A DNA stretch of 64,000 nucleotides from positions 766,948-830,947 of the forward strand of contig CALYLW010000056.1 of NCBI GenBank assembly GCA_944989445.1, in the 5' to 3' direction. Origin of the DNA: Ampullaceana balthica (lineage: Eukaryota > Mollusca > Gastropoda > Lymnaeidae). The first letter of the stretch is position 1. Each line of letters opens with the position of its first letter. Positions 11,867-23,437 of this stretch are shown here, in pieces. A model generated the notes under the pieces. The model was not told the DNA's origin and ran no database searches. It was given only the letters and a program-made list of their open reading frames with translations. A program made the translations under genes and the position numbers.

Positions 11867-13855
11867 ATGTTTTATAGTCAAGTAATAAAAACATTGATTG
11901 ATAAATGGCCTGGTAACAAAAAGCTTGGCATTTTTCGATTAATGCCACTGTTTTTTATTATGGGAGCTGCCTTAGAATTTTCTATGATTAATTGGAGACC
12001 ACTAGGGGTAAATTTTTGTAAGTTTTTGTTTTCTTTTCATTTTCAGTATTCACACTCAACACTCACTTAGTTAACTTAGTACAATGTTACAATGTCAATG
12101 TACTCTCACTCTTGACTCATACTCATACTATTCATACTCATACTCTCATACTCTGCTGTGGGCGCTTGACTCTTGACTTGACCATTGAATATTGAAGTTG
12201 AAGTGCATTAGTAATAGTAAAATACTTTGTATAGCGTTGATGACGGGGGAAATTATGTGATGTTTAGAACGGTAACCCAGGTAGTGCCGGGTACCCATTT
12301 GAAATTTTCACGGGTACCCGGGCAGCTTTTTCAACAAAATTGACATCCCTACTCATAATTATTATAGTGAACATTAATTGTTATGATTCTGCTGAGAAGC
12401 ATTTGAACTAGCAAGTTTCTTAAATATGTTTTGTAAATGCTAGTTCTGGTGTGAAGTTCTGTCAGAACAAGGTCCTTAACGCAAGCAATATTCCATAACT
12501 TGCCTACTATAAGTTGAAGTTGAAGTGACACCTTTTTTGCTGAAAGCAAGTAGTCTCTGCTGCTGATACATTCAAGACTTGCTGCTTTTTCTTAATTCAG
12601 ATCAAGTCGACATTATTTCAAACATTTGTTTAAGTGAAGATTTTTTATAAAACTTTAGTTCATTTTTTTAGATTATACATTTCAATCGAAAAGTTTTAAT
12701 TGCAAAAGTTATTTCGGGAGCCGCAATATGAACACATAAGATAAGAGCTGAATGCGGCTCAAGAGCCGCCATTTAGCCACCATTGATTTACATCATCATC
12801 AATGAATCAACAATGCTGCTACTGCTACTTAAACTTTACAATACAGTCAATACAAGTCTAACAAATTAGTCTACTATTAGTAATTAATAATTAACTAGTA
12901 TATAATTCACATTAGTGACATTACTAAAACTATAATCATAAAACTAATTACTATACTGAACTATACATACTTACATTGACACTATAATATTATTTTATAA
13001 TACATTGGTATTAACTATTATTATTATTTATTAAGTATTAATTAAGACTAGACACAGGGCTAACTTAGACCAATTATGAATTTATAATTAGACTAAACTA
13101 TTAATATTATTATGGACTTAGGCCCTTGGGTGTGAACTGGAAATTCCCAGAAATTTGGGGTCTTAATAGCATTGAGAAATCACTGAGAAACATAAAAGTG
13201 ATGATGGAATGATGAATATTTGAGAGATCAGAGTAAAACTTTGAAATAAAAATGAACACATTCTTTATAACTTCAGATTTGTGTTTGCTGAGAAAACTAT
13301 ATCTGTGTTGATGCAGACATTTGACAAGAAGTTATTATTTGTCATGATTGAGAAATAATTTCTGGACAGTGCCTTTCTGTTTGATATTCAAATTAAATTT
13401 AAATGTTTCATCAAGTGCTGATTGTGGATTGTTTAATTTCTTTGTCTATTAAATATTTATATGTCAATTACTATAGACTATGTCGTGTTAATATGACTAT
13501 ACACTATACATGTAATATAACTCTATGTTTATCATTATAACTTGTAAGTGATTCTCATCAGCTTAGATTATCAATATTGCATGAAAATTTTGAAGCTGAG
13601 ATAAGGAGGGGAATATTGATGATTCATTGCTTGATTTGTCATTTATTTGTTTTTTCCTATTACTATAGTAATCGTAATTGTGTAACTGTGTAAGCTAATA
13701 ACTGATTGTATTGTAAGCATTTACTTAAGTTTTTGTAAATCTCACTCTTTTTTTCCTTTACGAACAAATATCTCTTTTTTTTAGATGACGTCTACATGAA
13801 AAAAGAAGCTACTAAACTAGCAGAAAAAGCTCTGGAACTTGAGGGTCAAAACTAA
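11867..13855 (+). CDS. UQCC5: Complex III assembly microprotein UQCC5 (SMIM4; sloth1-like)
   Basis: Exon 1 is 11867-12017 (donor GTAAGT at 12018). Exon 2 is 13785-13855 after a T-rich acceptor. The joined frame gives 73 residues (human 70). The N-terminus is short and basic (WPGNKKLGIFR). One membrane helix follows at about residues 23-41 (LMPLFFIMGAALEFSMI). Across the splice junction the protein reads NFYDVYMKKEA, matching the FYDVYRRKA signature of vertebrate SMIM4. The C-terminus is charged. The family sits in the mitochondrial inner membrane and supports early cytochrome b/complex III assembly. The intron (12018-13784) is AT-rich with no recognisable gene. UQCC6 follows 361 bp after the stop on the same strand. 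An AATAAA overlaps the stop region (13855-13860). Confidence 0.9.
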
Positions 13856-14216
13856 ATAAAGTACACATTTTCATTTTAAATATTCAATAGCTATCTTCTT
13901 TATTGGAGCATAGATTAATAAATCAAAATATTGTTGCTAGTTACGGAATTGATTTGTTTTTAAAAAATACTAATATAAATAAAAGCTAATTAGTTTTTTT
14001 CAAATAAAATTAATAATTCCTCATTTTTGTTGCATCTAGTCTATTGTATTATTATAGACATAATAAATTATTAGTCTATCAGAAATTTTTTTTAAGAAAA
14101 TAAATTGGTTTAATCAAATTTAAAGCAGCACGTTATTGTTCATGCTAAAATATATTTTTTCAAATAAAAAAATACTAATATTCTAACGATTTGTTCTGTA
14201 AAATAAATAAGAAGTC

Positions 14217-14941
14217 ATGCCTGCTGGTACATCTTGGCCCCGTTATTTGACAGCCTGTGCAGCAGCTCTTCTCTCAATGGCTGCAGGAGCTCAAGTAGTT
14301 CACATGATATATATTCCTTTAAAGGTAATTTATGTATTTGTACAATTTGGGTTCCTTTAAATTTTTATATTACATTTGGAGATTTATGGAGGTGATATTT
14401 ACAGTTCTTTTAATTATTTGAGATTTGTATTTTTCTATGAAATTCGCCTAAGTGTAACAAATCATTTTGTGTATTTCTCTATTTACACTATTGGTGTCCC
14501 TTTATGATTTACAAAATTGGAAATAAAAACTCTATCAAATAAATTCATCAAATAAACTCATCAAATAACTGTATATCAGAAATTAAATATTATAGGTTTT
14601 TGATTCAGCAGATAGAGCATTCAATTGCAAAACCAATAACATGTCATTATAGGTGGTGTGTCTCATTTAATTATAATGAAACTATTAATGAGACCACCAA
14701 AGCCAGGGAAGATAAAAACAAGAATATTTGAGGAGAATTGGCCAGTTACAAATTTTTGGTCTTACATTTTCTTTTTCCCCTTTATTTTCCAGTTTTTATA
14801 AAACAAGCTTTTAAAAATGTTTTTTCCAAAAATTTTCTTTCTCAGGACTTGGACAGCAGAGTTGAATTAGAGAAAGAGCGTTTGAGGAAATTAAGAAAAG
14901 AAATGAATAATTCTTCCTCTTCACCCCCTGAATCCATTTGA
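14217..14941 (+). CDS. UQCC6: Complex III assembly microprotein UQCC6 (brawnin/C12orf73; sloth2-like)
   Basis: Exon 1 is 14217-14324 and exon 2 is 14846-14941, with a phase-0 GT-AG intron. The protein is 67 residues (human 71). It opens with MPAG, then SWPRYL, the hallmark of the family. A small hydrophobic Ala-rich helix covers about residues 11-28 (ACAAALLSMAAGAQVVH), followed by IYIPLKDLD, which resembles the PLEDL motif of the insect homologue. The tail is charged and ends SSPPESI. Known role: an inner-membrane microprotein needed for complex III assembly that cooperates with UQCC5. It lies in tandem with UQCC5. A possible poly(A) signal is at 15022-15027. Confidence 0.9.
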
Positions 14942-16000
14942 CTAATTATAACTGTGTACATAAACAGTGTTCTTGTTGAATTTGTTTTCTTTTTAATGAA
15001 AGAAAGAAAAAATTAAATTATAATAAAATTGTCTTTTTCTAAAAATCTAGGATATTTTTATTTATATTTATTGAGATACTTATTTTACATACATGTTCTA
15101 ACAAAAATGAAAAGAGACCTTAAACCTAATAAAGTGCTTACTCTGATATTATTACTTATATCATCCACAGTCTTATCGAGTTTCATTCATGTTTGAAATT
15201 GCAATAGACTCAGAAAATCTTGTTTCTTTCATTTTCAATTAATTATTTTTGGAAATATAGAAATACATCTTGCTTAATTTGTTGATTTACATTACAAAAT
15301 AAAAGGGTTTTTTTAAGTTAATGTACTAATTTTAACATATGTTGTAATGTTAGGTTAAGAGTATGCTGTTTCATAAAAGTTACACCAAAAAATATTAAGG
15401 AAAAATCACATCAGAAATGATTATATTTATTTAATAGTGCTATGGAAGCACATTTGTGTTCTTTGGGGATTTAACTAATTGCTTTTACCCAGTTAAATCA
15501 GTAGCTTTGGTTGTAGATCATTTCACCTGATCTCTTGAGATGGCACACATGATAATTAGTCAGAAGTTGCAAAGAGCACTTCTGAAGAGTAAGGATATTT
15601 ATATTTAGAGCCCTTGAATTGGTTCAGTCTATGGAAATAGTTTGAAATTTAATAGCAACAGCTCTTGGTGTCATCAGAGTAAGATGACAAAAAGTAGAAA
15701 AGAAATGGAGGGTGGATTTTATATTAAACTGGGTAAACTTGTGATAAAAACTATGGAAAATATTACTTCTTACACACTTTAAACTTACCTTTCAGTTTTC
15801 TCCATTTATAAGGATAAAATCAGCACTTGAATGGACTTAATCTAATGTACTTAACTTGTAATTTATGCATTGTAAAATGTAAGAAATGTTTTATTTTCTA
15901 GTTTTTAATAGATCTTTTTAATGGAAAACCTTCAAATTCTTTCAAATTATTTTAATAAATTTTAGTTTACTTTTTTATTATTAAATAGTTTTTAATATTT
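14942..16000. other. 3' flank of UQCC6
   Basis: This is AT-rich sequence with an AATAAA at 15022-15027 that could end the UQCC6 transcript. No other gene or clear repeat is visible. Confidence 0.4.
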
Positions 16001-16210
16001 GTGGTGTCTAGCGGTAGCGCGCTGGACTGCCGAACCGAGACAGAAGAGAGTCGCTGGTTCTATTCTCGGTGCTGGCAAGGCCCCAGGGCATTGTGCTAGC
16101 CGCACAATCCCTTGCTCGCTAGTGGTGGCTAAATAAAACTTGTGAACGCTACTTCACATGCCCCATACTCCGTCGTGGACTGGAAACAGGGTTATTATTA
16201 TTATTATTTG
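16001..16210 (+). mobile_element. tRNA-derived SINE
   Basis: The head contains a polymerase III A-box-like TCTAGCGGTAGCGCGC and a B-box-like TGGTTCTATTCTC. A tRNA-unrelated body with GTGAACGCTACTTCACATG follows, ending in a (TTA)n tail at about 16192-16207. The body phrase GTGAACGCT..TCAC is shared with the SINE at 31228-31505. It is not a functional tRNA gene because the cloverleaf is degenerate. Confidence 0.75.
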
Positions 16211-16724
16211 AATTAATGACAAAAGACACACTTTTTTTTTAAATAACTAAATTCCTGCCAACTGCATTCTTCATCAGAACAGATTTTTTAGCCATGATAA
16301 TGTAAACATAGTGACCAGAGTATGAGGAAATCTCATTGGACATAAAATAAAATATAAAACCTAAATTATAAACTGTCCAGCTGGAATTGTTACAAACGTT
16401 AGTAGAAATCAAGTTTAATGGCAATAAAATCAACCAGAATCCCTAAAGGTCACTAGCATCTTTTTTTGTTCACTGATCATGTGTAGAGTAAATAAAATAA
16501 AACTCTTGTATATAATTTTTAATTTATTCAAAAACTTCTGGACAGGGATCACTAATCAAAGCCCAAAGTTGTTGAACATGTGATTCCTTCTCACTCTCAC
16601 TGACATATCTTGGTTTAATCTATGAGTGTAATAAAAATAGACATACGCTAATTACGCTGCATGTTTCTCACCACACTGTTCCTTGTCAACTGTTGAAATT
16701 CTCAAACACTTTAGGGTGATGCTA
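16211..16724. other. Intergenic DNA
   Basis: It contains AT-rich sequence with small open frames that resemble nothing known to me. Confidence 0.3.
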
Positions 16725-16955
16725 ATACAAGCGGCTGGATAGCAAAGTCAATAGTGCGCTCGCCTCACAAGCTGAGGTGCGTGGGATCTAGCCCACGTTA
16801 AGCCACAATAAAAATGTTGATTAATGACTATTGCTAAAAAGTCCTCCGCTGACTTGGAAAGGAAGTGGGCGCGGCCAAGTCTACCAAGCCCTGAGAAAGT
16901 TATAATTCTAATGGAAACATTAGAACCCCCTACGACCACGAGGTTATGGGACATA
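16725..16955 (+). mobile_element. SINE-like repeat with a tRNA-like head
   Basis: The head GCGGCTGGATAGCAAAGTCA has A-box character. A degenerate B-box follows (GTGGGATCTAGCCCACG). The body is more GC-rich than its flanks. The family differs from the SINEs at 16001 and 31228. Confidence 0.5.
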
Positions 16956-17914
16956 AAATATATTTTTAAAATACAAGCAACTAAGCGAGGGAGATAAATT
17001 CATCCAATCTCTATAGTCCCTTTTAGTTATGTAAAATGACATTGTGTTGTTGTCTCTCATTACCTGTGGAATAGTTTCCTTTTTAACATCATTGAAGAAG
17101 TGTTTTATGTTCAGTAAAACTGAATTATGTTTACCTATCTGACTTAATCATTAATATCCAAGCAAATGTTGGTTCTTGTTAAAAAGTGAAAGCAACTTTC
17201 GCATGATTTTTCATTAATACGAATATTACACAATTAAATATGCATTCGTGTGACAAGCTAAGATATTCTCAAATTAGAAATTAATAGACAGTTATAATTA
17301 GTAATAATGTTTTTAAAAATAACTATTATTAGAAGTATTATGTAGAAAAATTCATTATCTCCCTTGAAACGTGCTTAGGTCCCTTAGATTGCTTCTAATA
17401 AACTAAGACCAATGAAACTAAAACAAAAATCCTGATTTAATTGATTTAGATAGGCGTCAAAATTTCTAAACATAATTACTTTTACTTTATTATAGTCATT
17501 AAACTCATCTTTAAAAATTCAGCTCCTGATAAGGTGGTGACGTTCTTCCATTTCCATCATTGAAAAGATGGGATTTTATCATTAGCATGATTTCTGCTCT
17601 GCGACAAAATTCTGTACTGTTCATGATTATGATAACTTGGTAAGTGTTGGACCTGAGGGGTGTGATGTTTTAACTGTGTGGACCCAATGCATCATACTCG
17701 TCCTTGAAATCTCGTGTCACTTGCCTGTTGCAAACAAGTAATATCTTCCAATGTCATTATTTGTGTGTGCTATTTTTCCCCAGTTTGGGCCCAAAGACAT
17801 AAATCTCAAAGTCAAATAAGTACTTCGCTCAAAAAGTACATTAAACGTGATCTCATTACATGTAGCTCCAACTGAAACGAACTTTGGAACTATTTTTGGC
17901 AGACTAAAGCGTCG
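16956..17914. other. Intergenic DNA
   Basis: I see no gene, RNA or clear repeat in this AT-rich stretch. Confidence 0.3.
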
Positions 17915-18130
17915 TTATTGTTGTCTTATCAGACGCTTTGCAGAAAATTAGTGCGTCCACAGACCATGCCGGTCAGTGACGCAGGGTTCACGGGCAACGG
18001 CTATGAGCATGTGTATCCCTAACTAGTGTCGGAGATCTCGCCTTCATGGACATTGGAACCCTCATTCATGCCACTCGACCACCGTGCCCCCATGTCCACA
18101 CACGATTGGAAATATTAATTTCTGGTAGAG
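17915..18130 (-). mobile_element. Degenerate SINE copy (minus strand)
   Basis: Read on the minus strand it contains CATGGTCTGTGGACGCACTA then TTTTCTGCAAAGCGTCTGAT, which parallels the 3' part of the SINE at 31228-31505 (CATGGTCTGTGGACGCAATT, then TTCTGCATAGAAGGAGCGTC). The head is eroded. Confidence 0.6.
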
Positions 18131-18313
18131 GCAAGGCATACACAGACTTCAGGATAAAAAATAATGAAAATTCAATGAAGCCACTTTGAGGTTATTTTGA
18201 AAGCTTTAGAGAAGCTGACAGAGGCAAAAAGAAATGCTAGACACACAAAAAGAAACAGGAACTGTGCTAGTAACAAAGAAATCTGTCTCTTTTGTGACAT
18301 TCAGAAACACTTA

Positions 18314-20183
18314 GGGGCCGTATATAAATGACGTCACGCACCTATGGGGGGAGGGGGTCACACTTTTGTGGGGAGGGGGGTTGAAGAAATGTGACATCAC
18401 ATCAAAAGGGTAACTTTAAATAAAACTTCCACTGAAATATATAGCCGCTTACAATTTATTTAATGACTTTTTTTCCCCTTTAAAATCAGTGCTTCTCAAT
18501 GTGCCGATCGGTAGGCCATCAGACGCTGGTTGGCGTAAGCTATCAAGACACGAAAATTAAATCTAATTATAATCCTTAAGTTTGAGAATCCACAAGATAA
18601 CGTATGAAATTGTTACACTGCGTAGTTTGATGTTGACATCAAAGCATTTGTGACGTCACCGCAGCTCCGTTTGGTTCACTCATGGCAGGAGTCATCGAAC
18701 TTTTTTGCCCGTTACCCCAAAATATACAAGTTTCTGTGTGCGTTACCCCCCCCCCAACCCTCAGACTCTAGGTCCTGCTCACATTTGGGGGAGCGTCGTG
18801 AGCCCCCCCCCCTCCCCGAAAATGCTACTGGTGAGTTTTACAAGCATGACAAGTGTCTAAAAATGATCTGAATAGGATTATGTGTAGATATTTTAAGTCA
18901 AAACGACACAGAATATCCATTTCTTTAAAAGGGGAGGGGGGAGAAAATCTATTTGATAGAATTAAAAACGTTGTAAGTTTGATATAATTGTTCGATTGGT
19001 TTTGGTCAAACCATTCTAGTCTTCTAGATCAGTGCTTCTCAAAGTGGTGGTCCGCGGACCGGTGCCAGTCCGTGGGCCATCCGCTGCCGGTCCGCAGATG
19101 TTCTCCAAAAAAAAAGGACAGAAAAAAATTGTCAGTGCAGGGAAAATAGTGCACCAGTCTCTGGTGCAATGGCAAAAAATCCTGCCGGTCCGCCATACTA
19201 AAAAGTTTGAGAAGCACTGTTCTAGATATAATGGTAAATGAGCCCATTTAAAATTAGTCAAGTATTCATTAACTTTATTGAATGCATCACATTCTTGACA
19301 TCGCAATTTGAGAGGAGCACAAAACAACTTTTCTTCTTAGCTCAGTTTCTAAGGCATTAATTTTAAATATCACAAAAATGATACGTGATACAGACTAGTT
19401 ATGTGGATTAAGATTATTGTCACTCGTGTCAAAAGAAATGAAAGTAGGGTAGATTTAGGTGTATTCGTATAGTACGTAGGTAAGAAATCTACATTGTTGT
19501 CAATTTTTTAAAAAAATGCATTTTCTGGAAGGAACCGGTTCAATAATGGCCATATGTTCCAAGCGTACACGTAGCCTACACATGACGTATTTTAATATAT
19601 CTAGTGGATTGTAGTGGATGTTATATGTGCCAAATGAGTCTGCATTACCCCAAAGAATTCCCTTTTTGACCCCAGATGAGGTTATTTACTCTGTTCGCCG
19701 ACCTCTTTCTTACGGGGTGCCCATCAGTCAATTGTGGGATTTTTAAAAAATACATTTTAAAAATGTTATTTTTAAATATTTTTTTTTCTAAACAAAGACG
19801 TTAATCGTGGTGATTAATAGTCAATGTTTAATTTGTATGCATTAAAATAAAATATAATCTAAGGATGTTAACACAGTTCGTTTTCTGAAGGCCGGTTAAA
19901 CGTTTTTAGAAAATGCTACACGCGGGTTACGATATTACAATGTAGTTATTCACTAAATAAATAATAAATACTTAAATGACAATAAAAGTGATTTGAACCA
20001 TACTTATTTTCAAACAGAAAATAAAGTTGTTTTTTTTTGTTATTTGTTTATTTTTATTTTTATTTTATTTATTTTTTTTTGGGGGGGCGGGTCAAAGCTT
20101 TGTGACGTATTTTTAGAGGGGGATCTAAGTTTTTGTGACGAAAATCGGCAAAAATCGAGTGACGTCATTTATGGACGGCCCCC
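18314..20183. mobile_element. GGGGCCGT-family MITE split by about 1.6 kb of inserted DNA
   Basis: The left end GGGGCCGTATATAAATGACG and following GT-rich, G-rich sequence match the copy at 32827-33040, including the internal AACTTTAAATAAA. Similarity stops near 18480 and resumes near 20085, ending TGACGTCATTTATGGACGGC at about 20160-20180. TTA flanks both ends. The intervening DNA includes a small hAT (19030-19219) and a hAT-like left end (CAGTGCTTCTCAATGTG) near 18488. Confidence 0.6.
19030..19219. mobile_element. Non-autonomous hAT element with perfect 8-bp target duplication
   Basis: The 190-bp element begins CAGTGCTTCTCAAAGTGG and ends TTTGAGAAGCACTG, inverted ends typical of hAT transposons. 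It is flanked by TTCTAGAT on both sides (19022-19029 and 19220-19227). It has no transposase, so it must have been moved by a related autonomous hAT. Confidence 0.92.
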
Positions 20184-20814
20184 TTACTACATTATCTGGA
20201 AACATGTACTTTATGAAGTCAGTGATGCCCAAAATTATTTACAAAACCATAGTGCTGAAAAGTTAAAACTTTTGAAAATAACTTGATGTTTTTAGATGAT
20301 GTTTTGAATTTGGTTTTTAAAAAAATTGTGGAGACCTGATCCTTTCAATTGAACCTTCCAGTCAAAGAACAAGAGAACACATTTTTGGCTATGAAAGCGA
20401 ATATGTAGCCTTTTTATGTAGAAAAACAATTGAGAAGAAAGGTGTATTCTTCATAATATGAGGTAAGTGTAGAAATTCATGACAGTTATATAATTTGGAT
20501 AACTGATATGATTTCGTACAACAGCTTTAAAATTTCGCCCTAAAATTAGAGTATTTAAAATTTAAATTATCTCTTTGAAAAATGTCAAGCAAGGACCAGT
20601 AGCGTAGCGTTGGTATGTGCCACCCGGGGCAGAATCCATCCATGCCGCCGTCCCGGAACAAATATGTTGATACTGTAAATAAAAGAGAACTTTAATTAGA
20701 ACGTAATAATAAGGACACTATGAATTTGTATGCTAGAAGTAAATAGAAGAGCTTTCATTTCTTGATTTAAATTGATGTTTTCTGCTTTTCAACATGGCAC
20801 AAAATTAATAATAC

Positions 20815-21800
20815 TAGCTGACCCGCGGCGTAGCATACGCCGCTAATGATTTAGTGAAGGGTGAAGACTTCCTGAAAGACACGGTTGTCAAAATGGGGTG
20901 GGTTTGGGCAAACGACTGTGAGTGAATGAAAAGAAGGAACTCCGGAGAGACCCGCGGCGTATCACCCGTAAAAATGACGGAAGTGTTCAGCTGAAATCTA
21001 TTTATTTTGAAAAAATGCACTTTTTTAGGGCGCCTACGGCGCCCACCTTTTACAAAATCCCAACTAACTTGTCCTTGTTTGATCAATACGAAATATTAAA
21101 CTTTCTGAAATGTACACAAAAGTATTTTATAACTTTTTACATTGTTCCTTTTTTACAAAATTAAAATATCAGCGAAAACAATGACGTCATATAATTTTTT
21201 TTTACAGCGCATATTTAATTTGCACACCTTTTGATGCATTGGTGCAGTAATTTGATGCGCTGCTTTCTAAAATTAGTATCTGTTGAACATACTTGCAGCT
21301 TGGTGTCCCGCAGGGTCCGACCACGAAGAGAATTTTATAAAACTATATAATTTGCAATTGTCACGCAAGTCAGTCTGTCCTGACGCTACTAATTTTAGAA
21401 AGAGCGGAAAACCAAATTACTGTACCAATGCATCAAAAGGTGTGCAAATTAAAAATGCGCTGTAAAAAAATATAATATTGCGTAATTGTTTTCGCTCATA
21501 TTTTAATTTTGGAAAAGGGATCAATGTAAAAAGAGGATTTGATGATGGTTAATTATAAAATAAAAACAAATAAACGGGGCGCCGTAGGCGCCCTGCAACG
21601 TAACCCCTATTTTATAAAATACTTTGTGTACATTTCAGAAAGTTTAATATTTCGTATTTATCAAACAAGGACAAGTTAGTTGGTATTTTGAAAAAGGTCG
21701 GCGCCGTATGCGCCCTAAACAAAGTGCATTTTTAAAATAAAATAAATAGATTTCAGCTGAAAACGTCCGTCATTTTTGACGGATGTACACTAGTATATAT
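20815..21800. repeat. Long inverted repeat (foldback element)
   Basis: Arms of roughly 320-400 bp pair across a loop of about 105 bp (21281-21386). Left-arm words such as GGCGCCTACGGCGCCC, CTAACTTGTCCTTGTTTGAT, TGATGCATTGGTGCAGTAAT and CTTTCTAAAATTAGTA recur in reverse complement in the right arm (21387-21785). The outer ends read ACTAGCTGACCCGCGGCGTA and ACACTAGTATATATATAGAT. The right arm has an extra block near 21540-21610. No transposase is present. Confidence 0.8.
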
Positions 21801-23174
21801 ATAGATTATCAGCAATGCGATGCTCAATAGCCAAAATACTAAATAGCTATGGATTATTCAATCTTGGTGTATTCATTATTGATAGTAATCAATTATTTGT
21901 TAACTTAATTTTAGAGAAGCTTCTCTCACAGCTGGCATTCATCAAAGTCCAGTAGATTATCTGATGTACGAAGGTCATAACTGTTTTTCGAATTCTGTAA
22001 CTGCCAAAACGTTACATGAATTTCTACAATAATCTCATCTTATGAAGAATAGAACTTTATTTTCATTTTTTCCCCACATAATATGGTGATATATTCGCTC
22101 TGATCGCCAATTAATTGCTCTTTCGTTCTTTGACTAGAAGGTTTAATTAAAATGATATGGTATCCACATATTTTTTAAAGAAAAAGTCTAAGCATCCTTT
22201 AAGTATTACATTATTTTCTCCGTAAGTAGCCTCTGCAAAGCATTTTTAGCACTATAATTTTGGGCCACATTAACTTCGTAAATTACATGTTTCAAGGTAG
22301 TACATAATTTCAAATGTTAAAAAAATATATAAGAAAAATATTTCAATGTGACTACCAAAGTTCCTGTGTCCATCCGTGTGTTTAGCCCTTCATCTGCCTC
22401 TGACAATTTTTTATAGCTGTCAAAGTAACCTCGAAATGGCTCCATTTGTGTATTCACTATTTTGTATCCTGAAGTCTGTTAAAAGCTGCCTATAGCAGCA
22501 ATTAGATTGTTCCAATGTTGTGTGAACGTGGAAAATAATGAGTAACACTGTTTTAGTGTACCAAAAATAGTTGAACAGTTTGTTTCAGTTGGAGCAGCAC
22601 GTACAGAAATCAGGTTTAATGAACTGTTTGAGCAAGATTTGAGTCTTTCTTTAACTCCCGTATATTTATATCAATTAAGTCTATGTATGTTGTTGAAGTT
22701 TGATATGTTGATTTTGGAATTTAACGAAACAGCAATTTTCGCTTCTACAAGAAGAGCAGCTGACAAATTTGAATTAGTTACAGGTGCCAGCACAACTGCG
22801 TCATGTTTTATGCTACTTCAGCCCATTGGTGTTTCGTGTTAGAAGACTTTGGACTCATTATAGAGTTTTAAGTTTTGGAATTAGAAACGTTCACAGTTCA
22901 CTTATTTTATTGTGGGTCCTTATTTATTTTTTAAAATCCTTTTCCTCTGCTTTTAAAAAGCTAATTAACAATGAGGAATTTGCCGCACCCAAACAATGTG
23001 CCGCCTGGAGTATTTGATTGGCTCATGTCCGAAATTGATAGTATACAGAAGTTTTCGCTTTTACAACAGGAGTGGCTGTCAAATTTGAACAATCAATTAA
23101 TTTACCAGCAGATCATACTACTTAAGCCTTTTGTTATTTTAGTTCAGTAGCATAAGTATCGGAGGTGAAAGAAA

Positions 23175-23437
23175 GGGGCCGTCCATAAAGTACGTCCCGC
23201 TATTTTTGATCATTTTAAACTCCCCCCTGTCACAAACTGTCACAAATCTCTGACCCCCCCCCTCCCAAGTACGTCACACTTTCGAACAAAACTGTTGTTT
23301 TTTTTAATAAAAAAATAATTAAAAATTAATATAAAACACCATGATGTCACACATGGATGGATCCCCCCTTGTCACAAATTGTCACTTTCTTACACCCCTC
23401 CCCCCTCTGGAGCGTGACGTACTTTATGGACGGCCCC
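23175..23437. mobile_element. MITE with 22-bp terminal inverted repeats
   Basis: The 263-bp element starts GGGGCCGTCCATAAAGTACG and ends with the exact inverse, CGTACTTTATGGACGGCCCC. AAA flanks both sides. Its interior has symmetric CCCCCC tracts and GTCACAAA words. It is inserted in the hAT at 20597-24787 and is the best-preserved family member in the window. Confidence 0.9.
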
